A stretch of 64,000 bases of DNA from an uncultured Gammaproteobacteria bacterium (GTDB lineage: Bacteria > Pseudomonadota > Gammaproteobacteria > Xanthomonadales > Xanthomonadaceae). How positions within the stretch are numbered: the stretch's first letter is position 1; every line of letters begins with the position of its first letter. A program made the translations under genes and the position numbers. The DNA is taken from positions 27,405 to 91,404 of the forward strand of contig CAMPGW010000001.1 of NCBI GenBank assembly GCA_946885735.1. The letters run 5' to 3'. Below, piece by piece: positions 25,389-34,459 of this stretch. Under the pieces are notes generated by a model that ran no database searches, had not been told where the DNA came from, and saw nothing but the letters and a program-made list of their open reading frames with translations.

Positions 25389-26771
25389 ATGTCGCTGACC
25401 CTCAGCCTGCTGCTGGCCGCGCAGGCCGCCGCGCCTGCCACGATGCGCGTGGACATCCAGCATTCCGGCAACGCCGCCAGCGAGTCCTTTGCGCTGGAGC
25501 GCGTGCAGGTCGAGGCCTTGCCATGGCCGGGCAACCCGGCACGGCCGATCGACGACACCAACCGCGGCGTCAACCGGCTGGAGGTCGTGGATCCCACCAC
25601 CGGCAAGGTCCTGTACTCGCGCGGCTACAGCACGGTGTTCGGCGAGTGGCGCACCACCGACGAGGCAAAGTCGCTGGCGCGCAGTTTCCAGGAGTCGCTG
25701 CGCTTCCCGATGCCGTCGGCACCGGTGGACGTGCGGATCATGGCGCGCACGCCGGACAACGAGTTCGCGCCGGTGTGGACGGTCCGGGTGGATCCTAATG
25801 CGCTCGATGTCGAGCGCGTGGCCGGACCGGCGCCGGCGCAGCCGATCAAGGTGCACTACAGCGGCGATCCGGCGCACAAGGTGGACCTGCTGATCCTGGG
25901 CGATGGCTACACGCAGGCCGAGCTGCCGACGTTCGAGGCGAAGGCGCGCAAGCTTGCCGCCCACCTGTTCAGCGTGTCGCCCTTCAAGGAGCGCGCCGGC
26001 GACTTCAACGTCTGGGCGCTGACCGTACCGGTGCCCGAGTCCGGCGTCAGCCGTCCGTCCACCGGCGTGCATCGCGCGACCGCCACCGGCATGCGCTACG
26101 ACATCTTCGGCAGCGAGCGCTACGCGCTGACCCTGGACAACCGCAAGTTCCGCGATCTCGCGCAGTACGCGACCTACGAGGCGGTGGAGATCATCTTCAA
26201 CAACGAAACCTACGGCGGTGGCGGCATCTTCGGCCAGTTCAGCACGGCGGCGGCGGACAACGACTGGGTGGACTACCTGTTCGTGCACGAGTTCGGCCAC
26301 CACTTCGCCGCGCTCGCCGACGAGTACTACACCTCGCCCTCGGTGTACCTGCCCGCCAGCGGCACCAAGGTCGAACCCTGGGAGCCGAACGTCACCGCGC
26401 TGCATGATCCGGCGGCGGTCAAGTGGCACCGGCACGTGACGCCGGGCACGCCGATCCCCACGCCCTGGCCCAAGGCGGCCTTCGAGGAGTACGAGCGCGG
26501 CATCCAGGCGCGGCGCATGCAGCTGCGCGCCGACAAGCGGCCCGAGTCGGAGATGACCGCGCTGTTCAAGGAAGAGGCGGCGGGCGTGGAGAAGATCTTC
26601 GATCGCTCGCCGGTGCGCACCGTGGTCGGCGCCTTCGAGGGTGCCAACTACGAGGCCGCCGGCTACTACCGCCCGCAACTGCAATGCCTGATGTTCGACC
26701 GGGTGAGCGACTTCTGCGCGGTGTGCAAGGACGCGATCACCGACATCATCGACCTCTACAGCCGGCCTTAG
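25389..26771 (+). CDS. M64-family zinc metallopeptidase (IgA peptidase-like)
   Basis: 460 residues. The hydrophobic start (MSLTLSLLLAAQAAA) is a short signal peptide. An N-terminal beta domain (about 20-160) precedes the catalytic domain, which opens with VDLLILGDGYT, a diagnostic block of M64. The zinc site is His300-Glu301-x2-His304 followed by ADEYY, where the acidic residue seven places on is the third ligand. M64 members include the Clostridium IgA-cleaving enzyme, but most are uncharacterised secreted endopeptidases. A Cys pair near the C-terminus (FCAVC) may be disulfide bonded. The next gene starts 16 bases later. Confidence 0.9.
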   Translation: MSLTLSLLLAAQAAAPATMRVDIQHSGNAASESFALERVQVEALPWPGNPARPIDDTNRGVNRLEVVDPTTGKVLYSRGYSTVFGEWRTTDEAKSLARSFQESLRFPMPSAPVDVRIMARTPDNEFAPVWTVRVDPNALDVERVAGPAPAQPIKVHYSGDPAHKVDLLILGDGYTQAELPTFEAKARKLAAHLFSVSPFKERAGDFNVWALTVPVPESGVSRPSTGVHRATATGMRYDIFGSERYALTLDNRKFRDLAQYATYEAVEIIFNNETYGGGGIFGQFSTAAADNDWVDYLFVHEFGHHFAALADEYYTSPSVYLPASGTKVEPWEPNVTALHDPAAVKWHRHVTPGTPIPTPWPKAAFEEYERGIQARRMQLRADKRPESEMTALFKEEAAGVEKIFDRSPVRTVVGAFEGANYEAAGYYRPQLQCLMFDRVSDFCAVCKDAITDIIDLYSRP

Positions 26772-26787
26772 GCCGAAGGGATTCGCC

Positions 26788-27840
26788 ATGCAGGTTTCCG
26801 GCTTCGCTGCCCAGTCCGCCAGCACGCCGCTGGCCCCCCTCGCGTTCGAGCGCCGCGACCCGCGGCCGGACGACGTCGTCATCGACATCGAGTTCTGCGG
26901 GGTCTGCCACTCCGACCTGCACCAGGCGCGCAACGACTGGCACAACAGCCTGTACCCGATGGTGCCGGGCCACGAGATCATCGGCCGCGTCAGCGCGGTG
27001 GGCGCGCAGGCCTCGCGCTTCAAGGTCGGCGACAGGGTGGGCGTGGGCTGCATGGTGGATTCCTGCCAGCAGTGCGCGCCCTGCGAGCACGGGCTGGAGC
27101 AGTACTGCCGCAAGGGCTGCACCGTCACCTACAACGGCGTGGACAGGAAGGACGGGTTGCCGACCTTCGGCGGCTACTCGCAGCGCATCGTGGTCAACGA
27201 GAAGTTCGTGCTGCGCATTCCCGAGGGCCTCGACCCGGCCGGCGCCGCGCCGCTGCTGTGTGCCGGCATCACCACCTGGTCGCCGTTGCGGCACTGGAAG
27301 GTCGGGCCGGGCAGCAAGGTCGCGGTGATCGGCCTCGGCGGCCTCGGCCACATGGCGCTGAAGCTGGCGCGCGCGAAGGGCGCCGACGTCAGCCTGTTCA
27401 CGCGCTCGCCCGACAAGGAGGCCGACGCGTTGCGGCTGGGCGCGCACCGGGTCGTGCTGTCCACCGACAAGGCGGCCATGAAGGCCGTGTCGGGACACTT
27501 CGACCTCGTCATTGACACGGTTCCGTACGCGCACGATCTCAATCCCTACCTGTCGAGCCTCGCGCTCGATGGCGCGCTGGTAGTCGTCGGTTACCTGGGA
27601 CCGCTGGAGCATCCGGTGAACTCGGTCGCGCTGGTGATGGGCCGGCGCACGCTGTCGGGATCGGCCATCGGCGGCATCGCCGAGACCCAGGAGATGCTGG
27701 ACTTCTGCGGCGAGCACGGCATCACCTCCGACATCGAGATGATCCGCATCCAGGACATCAACGCCGCCTACGAGCGCATGCTGCGCAGCGACGTGAAGTA
27801 CCGCTTCGTGATCGACCTGGCGTCTCTGGAAGGCGGCTAG
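26788..27840 (+). CDS. Zinc-dependent NAD(P) alcohol dehydrogenase (YahK/CAD-like)
   Basis: 350 residues. GVCHSD (Cys40) and GHE (His62) provide the catalytic zinc site. Cys93, Cys96, Cys99 and Cys107 form the structural zinc lobe. GLGGLGHM near residue 175 is the dinucleotide-binding turn. The pattern matches the YahK/cinnamyl-alcohol-dehydrogenase branch, broad-range NADPH aldehyde reductases. Cytosolic; likely detoxifies aldehydes. It starts 16 bases after the M64 peptidase, an arrangement without evident logic. Its end overlaps the convergent STAS-like gene by 4 bases. Confidence 0.93.
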   Translation: MQVSGFAAQSASTPLAPLAFERRDPRPDDVVIDIEFCGVCHSDLHQARNDWHNSLYPMVPGHEIIGRVSAVGAQASRFKVGDRVGVGCMVDSCQQCAPCEHGLEQYCRKGCTVTYNGVDRKDGLPTFGGYSQRIVVNEKFVLRIPEGLDPAGAAPLLCAGITTWSPLRHWKVGPGSKVAVIGLGGLGHMALKLARAKGADVSLFTRSPDKEADALRLGAHRVVLSTDKAAMKAVSGHFDLVIDTVPYAHDLNPYLSSLALDGALVVVGYLGPLEHPVNSVALVMGRRTLSGSAIGGIAETQEMLDFCGEHGITSDIEMIRIQDINAAYERMLRSDVKYRFVIDLASLEGG

Positions 27841-28235
27841 CGCCGCTCGAGCAGCGCATCGAAGGCTGGAGGGTCCAGGTGCACCTGCATCAGGCCCTCC
27901 AGCTCGGAGAAGCGCCGCACGAATTCGGCGATCACCTGCACGTACTTCGAGCCGGTCAGCATGTGCACGGCGGTGAAGCGATGGCGGTTTCGTCCCAGCC
28001 AGGCCGCCCAGTCGTTGCCCACCCCCATCGATGCGCCGCGCGCGGCGCGTGCGTCCACCAGCAACTCGACCGGCAACTCCTCGTGCATCAGGGCCTCCAG
28101 GCAGCGGAACGGCAGGGCGCCGAACTCCCCGACGTCGTGGCCTTCGATGCGCACGCGCAAGCGCGTCGGGGCCAGGCGATGGATCTCGATGGTGCAGGCC
28201 TCCGAGGCCAGCCGCGTGCTGCAGGTCGAAACCAT
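27837..28235 (-). CDS. STAS/SpoIIAA-like protein of unknown function
   Basis: 132 residues, soluble. The order beta-(IEIHRLAPTRLRVRIEG)-helix-beta-(VELLVDARAA)-helix-beta-(FTAVHMLTGS)-helix resembles single-domain STAS or SpoIIAA-like proteins. The phosphorylatable Ser of anti-anti-sigma factors is not obvious. It may bind a small hydrophobic ligand or a partner. It ends against the alcohol dehydrogenase and is followed upstream, on the same strand, by a membrane protein gene 33 bases away. Assignment is by secondary-structure pattern only. Confidence 0.6.
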   Translation of the reverse strand: MVSTCSTRLASEACTIEIHRLAPTRLRVRIEGHDVGEFGALPFRCLEALMHEELPVELLVDARAARGASMGVGNDWAAWLGRNRHRFTAVHMLTGSKYVQVIAEFVRRFSELEGLMQVHLDPPAFDALLERR

Positions 28236-28268
28236 CCCGATGCTCTCCAGTGCCTGGTCGAGGGGTGC

Positions 28269-28937
28269 TCAGGATAACGCGACCGGCCGTGCGTCGCGGC
28301 GCCACCAGCGTATGCGCACCAGCCAGAACAGCAGGGTCAGCACCACCGCAAGTACAGGCAGGTAATGCCAGCCGTTGTCCCGCACGAAGGCCGGCAGGAA
28401 CTTGGCCTGTCCGAAGAAGAACGACGAGGTCGCGATCCAGAGCGCCAGGATCATCCGCCACAGGTGGCGGAACAACCGCGCCGGTCCCGCGATGTGCCCG
28501 CGCCGAAGCAGGCGCAGGTCACCGAGCGCGCCCAGGATGCCGAAGCTTCCGAACACCAGGATCGGCGCGGCGGGCAACTGGTCGATCAGGCCGTCGGGAC
28601 TGGCCGCCGCCATCGCGCCGAACACCAGCCCGCTGCAGCCGATGGCGATGGCCGCCAGCATCAGCGCAATCAGGCGTCCCCGCGCCTCGCCGACGGTCTG
28701 CTTCACCGTGAGGTAACCGGTGGCGACCAGGTAGCAACACAGCAGGCCGATGACGAGCGTTCCGCGATTCGGCCGTTCCACCACTGCCAGCAGCGAGCCG
28801 AGTCCGGCCATCGCGAGCATCGCGACGGTGAACACGCGGCCCGACCGGCGGTGCAGGTGGCTGCCCTTGCGCGTGTACAGGGCGATGAAGCCGGCCAACA
28901 GCGCGAACAGGCCGGCGAGGATATGGATGTCTTTCAT
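28269..28937 (-). CDS. Seven-helix membrane protein, DUF2306-like
   Basis: 222 residues with about seven hydrophobic segments. The start (HILAGLFALLAGFIALYTRKG, then HRRSGRVF) matches small integral membrane proteins often annotated DUF2306. Two conserved histidines (5 and 28-29) and one near residue 163 (FRHLWRMILALW) lie at membrane faces and could bind haem, as in cytochrome b561-like folds; this is a guess. No transport or enzymatic motif is visible. It is the promoter-proximal member of a short minus-strand pair with the STAS-like gene. Confidence 0.7.
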   Translation of the reverse strand: MKDIHILAGLFALLAGFIALYTRKGSHLHRRSGRVFTVAMLAMAGLGSLLAVVERPNRGTLVIGLLCCYLVATGYLTVKQTVGEARGRLIALMLAAIAIGCSGLVFGAMAAASPDGLIDQLPAAPILVFGSFGILGALGDLRLLRRGHIAGPARLFRHLWRMILALWIATSSFFFGQAKFLPAFVRDNGWHYLPVLAVVLTLLFWLVRIRWWRRDARPVALS

Positions 28938-29091
28938 GGACGGGTCCGACGACAGGCGTGGGGTCGACTCTTGCCCTTGGGCGCGCGCTGTGGAAGACGC
29001 AGGGCGGCGCGCGACGCCCCCGGATGGACGAACGACGGCCGGCGCCGACGAAATGCCGGAGCCACCCGCCGCCAGTCGCTATGATCGCGCC

Positions 29092-30162
29092 ATGCCCCTT
29101 GCGCAGCCCCCGCCCGAAATCGCGCCGCTGCTTGGCTGGCGACGGCTGCGCACCACCTTGCTGGTGGTGCTGGGCGTGTTCGTGCTCGCCTTGGCGGGCT
29201 GGACCGGAAGCGCGACGGTGCTGGCCGCGCGCCTGCTCATGGTCGGCCTGATCCTGCTGATGGTGTTCGGCTTGCTCGAGCGTTGGCCGCGTCGACTGCC
29301 CGGCTGGGCGGAACGCTGGGCATTGCAGATGGCCGGGGTCGCCGTCGCGGTGCCGTTTGCGCTGATCGTCGCCTACGTTTTCACTTCGCAGGGCTACAGC
29401 CTGCCGTTCTGGAAGGACGGGCAACGCCAGGCCGGATTCGCGATGCTGTTGCTCTTGTGCCTGCTGGTGGCGCCCTGGGCCGCTGCCGCTGCATTGCTGC
29501 GACAGATCACCGGCCGCGCGCGCACGCAGGCTCTGGCTTTCCAGCTCGAACGCAGCGAGCTCGAGCGCCGCGCCGTCGAGGGTCGACTGCGCCTGCTGCA
29601 GGCGCAGGTCGAGCCGCACTTCCTGTTCAACACCCTGGCCAACGTGCGCGAACTGGTGGAGTCGGGATCGCCGCGCGCGGCCGAGGTGCTCGCCAGCCTG
29701 GTGGCCTACCTGCGCGCCGCCGTTCCGCGGCTGCACGCACCGGCCAGTTCGCTGGGCCAGGAGCTGGACCTGGTGCGGGCCTACCTGGAGGTCATGCACA
29801 TGCGTATGCCCGATCGCCTGCAGTTCGTCGTGCTGGCCGATGAGGCGGCACGTGTCATGCCGTGCCCGGCCATGGCGGTGCTGACCCTGGTCGAGAACGC
29901 GGTGCGCCACGGCATCGATCCAAGCGAGGAGGGTGGTCGCATCGAGGTGCGGGCCGAGCTGCGCGCCGGCCGCCTGCGCGTGCAAGTGCTCGACACCGGC
30001 CGTGGCCTGCACGATGGCGGCGAGGGGCTCGGCACTGGCCTGGCGACCCTGCGCGAGCGCCTGCACCTGCTACATGGCGACGCGGCGTCCTTGTGCCTGT
30101 CGCCGGTGCAGCCGCACGGCGTGTTGGCCGAAATCGACCTGCCTGCGGCGGCGCCGGCGTGA
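29092..30162 (+). CDS. LytS/AlgZ-type sensor histidine kinase (pair 1)
   Basis: 356 residues. Four membrane segments (about 20-130) form a sensor without a recognisable extracellular domain. The conserved kinase block QVEPHFLFNTL places the phospho-acceptor at His176, and the ATP site is formed by LVENAVRHGI and DTGRGL. This is the His_kinase (LytS/YehU) family, distinct from HisKA kinases. The stop overlaps the GTG start of the cognate LytTR regulator (GTGA). The 154 bases upstream (28938-29091) separate it from a divergent membrane-protein gene and hold no recognisable operator. Confidence 0.92.
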   Translation: MPLAQPPPEIAPLLGWRRLRTTLLVVLGVFVLALAGWTGSATVLAARLLMVGLILLMVFGLLERWPRRLPGWAERWALQMAGVAVAVPFALIVAYVFTSQGYSLPFWKDGQRQAGFAMLLLLCLLVAPWAAAAALLRQITGRARTQALAFQLERSELERRAVEGRLRLLQAQVEPHFLFNTLANVRELVESGSPRAAEVLASLVAYLRAAVPRLHAPASSLGQELDLVRAYLEVMHMRMPDRLQFVVLADEAARVMPCPAMAVLTLVENAVRHGIDPSEEGGRIEVRAELRAGRLRVQVLDTGRGLHDGGEGLGTGLATLRERLHLLHGDAASLCLSPVQPHGVLAEIDLPAAAPA

Positions 30163-30956
30163 GCCTGGAACGCCCTACCGCGCTGATCGCCGATGACGAA
30201 CCATTGTTGCGCAGTGCGCTCGCGCGGCAATTGGCGCGGGCCTGGCCGGCCCTGCAGGTGGTCGCGCAGGCGCGCAACGGACGCGAGGCGGTGGAGCAGT
30301 TCGAGGCCCTGGGTCCGGACGTCTGCTTCCTGGACGTGAAGATGCCGGGACTGTCGGGCGTGGACGCCGCCCGCTTCATCGGCGGGCGCGCCCACCTCGT
30401 GTTCGTCACCGCCTTCGACCAATACGCGGTGGAGGCCTTCGCGCGTGGCGCGCTCGACTACCTGGTCAAGCCAGTCGAAGCCGCGCGCCTGGACGAGACC
30501 GTCGCCCGGCTGCAGCTACGGCTGCGCGAGGCGGCGCCGGCCGCGGGCACCGACGCCCTGGTCGAAGCGCTGGTCCGCGCGCTGGCCCGCGCGCTGGGCC
30601 GCGGAGCGCCCGAACCTGGCTTGCGCTGGCTACGCGCCTCGGTAGGCAGCGCGGTGCGGCTGATCCCGGTCGAGGAAATCGCCTTCCTGCGTTCGGACGA
30701 GAAGTACACGCGCATCGCGTGGAAGGGCGATGGAGGACGGGCCTCCGAGGCCCTGGTGCGCACGCCGTTGAAGGATCTGCTGGCCCAGCTCGATCCCAAC
30801 CGGTTCGCGCAGGTGCACCGGGCGGTGGTCGTCAACCTGTCTGCCATCGATCGGATCGTGCGGGGCGAGAACGAGACCGCGCAGCTCCACCTCAAGGGCC
30901 GCGACGAGACGCTGCCGGTAAGTCGGCGCTACTCGCACTTGTTCAAGGCCGAGTAG
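30159..30956 (+). CDS. LytTR response regulator (pair 1)
   Basis: 265 residues from the GTG at 30159. The receiver domain (1-120) has the acidic pocket ADDE, phospho-acceptor Asp59 in FLDVKMPG, Thr in FVTAFDQ and Lys in YLVKPVE. A 30-residue Ala/Arg-rich linker leads to a LytTR DNA-binding domain (160-265: IAFLRSDEKYTRI, HRAVVVNLSAIDRI). Partner of the preceding kinase; together they resemble AlgZ/AlgR and YehU/YehT. Targets are unknown, but a second paralogous pair lies 8 kb away and cross-talk is possible. Confidence 0.93.
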   Translation: MSLERPTALIADDEPLLRSALARQLARAWPALQVVAQARNGREAVEQFEALGPDVCFLDVKMPGLSGVDAARFIGGRAHLVFVTAFDQYAVEAFARGALDYLVKPVEAARLDETVARLQLRLREAAPAAGTDALVEALVRALARALGRGAPEPGLRWLRASVGSAVRLIPVEEIAFLRSDEKYTRIAWKGDGGRASEALVRTPLKDLLAQLDPNRFAQVHRAVVVNLSAIDRIVRGENETAQLHLKGRDETLPVSRRYSHLFKAE

Positions 30957-30998
30957 GCTTGGCGGCGTGTGGCCGCCGATGCTCCCAAGCGGCGCGCG

Positions 30999-33900
30999 TC
31001 ACTCCGCGCCGCCGGCCGGCTCGGCCAGCAGCAGCGCCAGCATCGCCGCCGCGGGGACAGGCTTGCTGAAGAGGTAGCCCTGGCCCTCGTCGCAGTCGAG
31101 GTTGAGCAGCATGCGCGCCTGTTCCTCGGTTTCCACGCCTTCGGCGACCACTTTCAACTTGAGCGCGTGCGCCAGCGCGATGATCGAGGACACCAGCACG
31201 TGGCCGACCGGGCCCGAGGTCATGTCGGTCACGAAGGCGCGGTCGATCTTCAGCGAGGTGATCGGCAGGCGGGCGATGTAGGACAGCGACGAGTAACCGG
31301 TGCCGAAGTCGTCCACCGCGATGTTCACGCCCAGGTCGCGGATTTCGCGGAGCATGCCGATCTTGCGATCCACGTCGTGCATGATCACGCTCTCGGTGAT
31401 CTCCAGCTCCAGCATCGCGGCCTCGGCCGGCGTGGCGAACAGCCCGGCGATCCGCGCGGCGAATTCGGGCTGGTTGAGCTGCAGCGGCGAGACGTTCACC
31501 GCTACGCGCACCGGCGCCGCGCCGGCCGCGCGCCAGTCCCGCAGGTCGGCGAGCGCCCGGCGCAGCGCCCACTTGCCGACGATGCTGATCAGGCCGGTGT
31601 CCTCGAGCACGGGGATGAAACGCATCGGCGGCACCAGCCCGCGCTCCGGATCCTGCCAGCGGATCAGCGCCTCGATGCCGCAGATGCGCCGATCCGACAG
31701 CCGCAGCTTGGGCTGGTAGTGCAGCACGAACTCCTCGCGCTCGATGGCGCCGCGCAGGCGCGATTCCAGCGCCATCGCTTCGTTCGCGCTGTCGTTCATG
31801 TCCGGCGCGTAGAACACGTGGGGTTCGACGGCAGCGCGCGCGCGCCTCAGCGCGGACTCGGCGTTGCGCAGCAAGGCTTCCGGATCGTCGCCGTCGCCCG
31901 GATGCACGGCCGCGCCGATCCGGCAGCCCATGCGGATCTCCTCGCCGCCGATATGGAAAGGCGCATCGAAGCAGCGGCCGGCAAGCTGCTCGAAATCGCG
32001 CACCAGTTCCGTGGGGGTGCGGCGATCCGCCAGCTGCAGCGCGAACAGATCGGGACCGAGCCGGCCTGCGCAGGGATCGATCTCGCGCAGGCGGGTCGCC
32101 ACCTGCATCAGCAGCTCGTCGCCGGCGCGGCGACCCAGGGTTTCGTTGATGCGGCGGAAGCGCACCAGGTCGAGCAGGGCGACGCAGACCAGGTTCTCGC
32201 CACGCTCGCGTTCGGGCAGCTGCTGCGCCAGCAACTCGCTGAACAGGGCGCGGTTGGGCAGGCCCGTGAGCGGGTCGTGGTGGGCCAGGTAGCGGATCCG
32301 GTCGGCCTTGATCAGGCGATCGAGGGCGAAGGAGATGTCGTCGGCCAGGCCCTGCAACAGTTGCGTCTCCTCGCCGTCGAAGAATCCCACCGTCGGCGAG
32401 TGGATCGACAGCGCGCCCACCGTCTTGCCTTCCGCCACCAGCGGGAACAGCGCGAACGCGAAGGAGCCGCTCGCCACCAGCTTGGCGCGCAGCGCCACCC
32501 GCGGATCGTTGCCGACGTCGTTGCTGACCACCGGCTGGTGGCCGCCGAGCGCGCGCTTGATCAGCCCGCCGGCACCGCTCTGCGCGTCGGTGAGCCGATC
32601 CTGCAGGTCCTGGAAGTAGGCCTCGTCGCCGCCGTCCCAGGCCATGATGCGGATGGGATGGATGCCTTCGTCCACCAGCCCGATCCAGGCCTTGCTGAAG
32701 CGCCCGGTCTCCACCAGGATCCGGCAGGCCTGGCGGAACAGTTCGTCGCGGTCGCCCGCGCGCACGATCAGGCTGTTGATCGCGCTGAGCACCGCGTACA
32801 CCCGGTTGAGCCGGCGGATCTTGTCCTCGCTCACGCGCTGCTCGGTGACGTCCTGCAGGGTGTTGAAGGTGCGCAGGCCGCCTTCGTCCACGGAACGCTG
32901 GGGCAGCAGCTCGAGGATGTGGCGGATGTATCGCCAGTCGGATCCGCGCCTGACGCGGTAGGTGAAGTCGAGGCGCCGGCGCAGGCTGCGTGCCTCGGCC
33001 GAGACGGCGTTGACGCGTGCCCGGTCGTCCGGGTGCACCAGCGCGAGCCATTGGTCCACGTGCGAGGGCAGGGCTTCCGGCGGCAGCCCCAGCAGGTCGG
33101 CGAGCGACTCGGAGCGGCTCTCGATGTGGCGGTTCTCGTCGATGATCGCGTGCGCCATCCTCGCCACGTCCTGGGCGCGCCGCAGGCCGGCTTCGCTGGC
33201 CTGCAACGCAAGCTCGGCATGGCGCCGCTCGGTCACGTCGCGGATGAAGGCAGTGAACAGCTGGCCCTGCGAGGTCTCGATGCGCGAGATGTTGGCCTCG
33301 ATCGGGAATTCGGTGCCGTCGGCACGCAGGGCGGCCACCTCGCGCTGACCCATGGGCCGCGCCGCGCCACCCTCGCGGGCGAAAGCCAGCATGTGCCGGT
33401 CGTGCAGGTCGCGCGAGCGGGTAGGGATGAAGTCGTTGAGCGAGCGCCCCAGCGCCTGGCCGGGATCGCAGCCGAACATGCGGCCAGCCGCGGGATTGAA
33501 CAGGACGATCCGGCGGCGCTCGTCCACCGCGATGATCGCGTCCATCGCCGAATCCACCAGGCCCGAGAGCCGCGCCTGCGATTCGGCCAGGCCCTCGTGG
33601 GTGCGCTCGAGTTCGAGGCCCTTTTCCTCCAGCTTGCGGATCAGCACCTCGTTGTACTGCTTCATCAACGGCTGTGGCTCGTGCACGGCCGGCGCCGGCG
33701 GCGGCGCGCCCGCCTGCCGCGAGTTCGCTGCCGACACGACCGCCCCGATCAGCCGGCTGGTCGGCGCGGGCTTGTGCACGTAGGCATCGGCGCCCAGCGA
33801 TTCGGCGAGTTCGCGGTCGCCGGGCGAGTTGTAGGTACTGGTGTAGAGCACGAAGGGCAGGTGGACGAGGCGGGCGTCGCTGCGCACTTCCATGCACAGG

Positions 33901-34082
33901 CGGTAGCCGTCCATGCGTGGCATCAGGATGTCGGAGATCACGCCGTCCACCGGCTCGCGGCCGAGGATCTCCAGCGCCTCCACGCCGTCGGCGGCGGCGA
34001 CCACCTGGTGGCCCTCGCCCTCGAGCTGCGCGCGCAGCAGCTTCAGGTTGAGGTCGTGGTCGTCGACGATCAGCAGCTTCAT
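30999..34082 (-). CDS. REC-PAS-PAS-GAF-GGDEF-EAL cyclic-di-GMP phosphodiesterase
   Basis: 1027 residues from the ATG at 34082 (ATGA overlap with the upstream regulator gene). Domains in order: receiver (1-120, Asp51), coiled coil (140-175), PAS (about 175-300), PAS/PAC (310-425), GAF (440-595), GGDEF (600-750), EAL (770-1020). The GGDEF signature reads GPDLF, so cyclase activity should be lost. The EAL side has every key residue: EALIRW, NVSPLQ, ELEITES, DDFGTG, LKIDR, AEGVET and EGQGY. I infer a soluble, phosphorylation- and ligand-gated phosphodiesterase that lowers cyclic-di-GMP, driven by the histidine kinase encoded in the same operon. Confidence 0.93.
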   Translation of the reverse strand: MKLLIVDDHDLNLKLLRAQLEGEGHQVVAAADGVEALEILGREPVDGVISDILMPRMDGYRLCMEVRSDARLVHLPFVLYTSTYNSPGDRELAESLGADAYVHKPAPTSRLIGAVVSAANSRQAGAPPPAPAVHEPQPLMKQYNEVLIRKLEEKGLELERTHEGLAESQARLSGLVDSAMDAIIAVDERRRIVLFNPAAGRMFGCDPGQALGRSLNDFIPTRSRDLHDRHMLAFAREGGAARPMGQREVAALRADGTEFPIEANISRIETSQGQLFTAFIRDVTERRHAELALQASEAGLRRAQDVARMAHAIIDENRHIESRSESLADLLGLPPEALPSHVDQWLALVHPDDRARVNAVSAEARSLRRRLDFTYRVRRGSDWRYIRHILELLPQRSVDEGGLRTFNTLQDVTEQRVSEDKIRRLNRVYAVLSAINSLIVRAGDRDELFRQACRILVETGRFSKAWIGLVDEGIHPIRIMAWDGGDEAYFQDLQDRLTDAQSGAGGLIKRALGGHQPVVSNDVGNDPRVALRAKLVASGSFAFALFPLVAEGKTVGALSIHSPTVGFFDGEETQLLQGLADDISFALDRLIKADRIRYLAHHDPLTGLPNRALFSELLAQQLPERERGENLVCVALLDLVRFRRINETLGRRAGDELLMQVATRLREIDPCAGRLGPDLFALQLADRRTPTELVRDFEQLAGRCFDAPFHIGGEEIRMGCRIGAAVHPGDGDDPEALLRNAESALRRARAAVEPHVFYAPDMNDSANEAMALESRLRGAIEREEFVLHYQPKLRLSDRRICGIEALIRWQDPERGLVPPMRFIPVLEDTGLISIVGKWALRRALADLRDWRAAGAAPVRVAVNVSPLQLNQPEFAARIAGLFATPAEAAMLELEITESVIMHDVDRKIGMLREIRDLGVNIAVDDFGTGYSSLSYIARLPITSLKIDRAFVTDMTSGPVGHVLVSSIIALAHALKLKVVAEGVETEEQARMLLNLDCDEGQGYLFSKPVPAAAMLALLLAEPAGGAE

Positions 34083-34459
34083 GCCGGTCGTCCCGAAGCC
34101 AGGAAGGCCTCGACCTGGGCGGGGAAGCGCCGTGTGTCGATGGGTTTGGTGATGTAGCCGTCGCAACCGGCGGCGAAGGCCTTCTCCTGGTCGCCCTTCA
34201 TGGCGAAAGCCGAGAGCGCGACGATCGGCGTACCGGCGAACTCGGCCGTGGCCTTGAGCCGGCGCGTGAGCTCGAGTCCGTCCATGCCCGGCAGCGCGAT
34301 GTCCATCAGGATCAGGTCGGGGCGCAGGCTTTGCAGCAGCATCAGGGCCTCATCGGCGTCGGCGGCCTGGGACACGGCGTGGCCCTCGAAAGCCAATACC
34401 TCGGTGGCGAGCTTCAGGTTGGTGGCGTTGTCGTCCACGATCAGGATGCGCGCGCTCAC
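34079..34459 (-). CDS. Single-domain response regulator (DivK/CheY-like)
   Basis: 126 residues, receiver domain only. Acidic pocket Asp9-Asp10, phospho-acceptor Asp53 ([13 protein letters not shown]), Ser in VALSAFA and Lys105 in YITKP. The sequence DNATNLKLA is typical of DivK-type or hybrid-kinase-derived receivers. It overlaps both neighbours by 4 bases (GTGA with the kinase gene upstream, ATGA with the EAL gene downstream). It probably relays phosphate between the soluble kinase and the receiver of the EAL protein, or competes for it. Confidence 0.93.
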   Translation of the reverse strand: MSARILIVDDNATNLKLATEVLAFEGHAVSQAADADEALMLLQSLRPDLILMDIALPGMDGLELTRRLKATAEFAGTPIVALSAFAMKGDQEKAFAAGCDGYITKPIDTRRFPAQVEAFLASGRPA

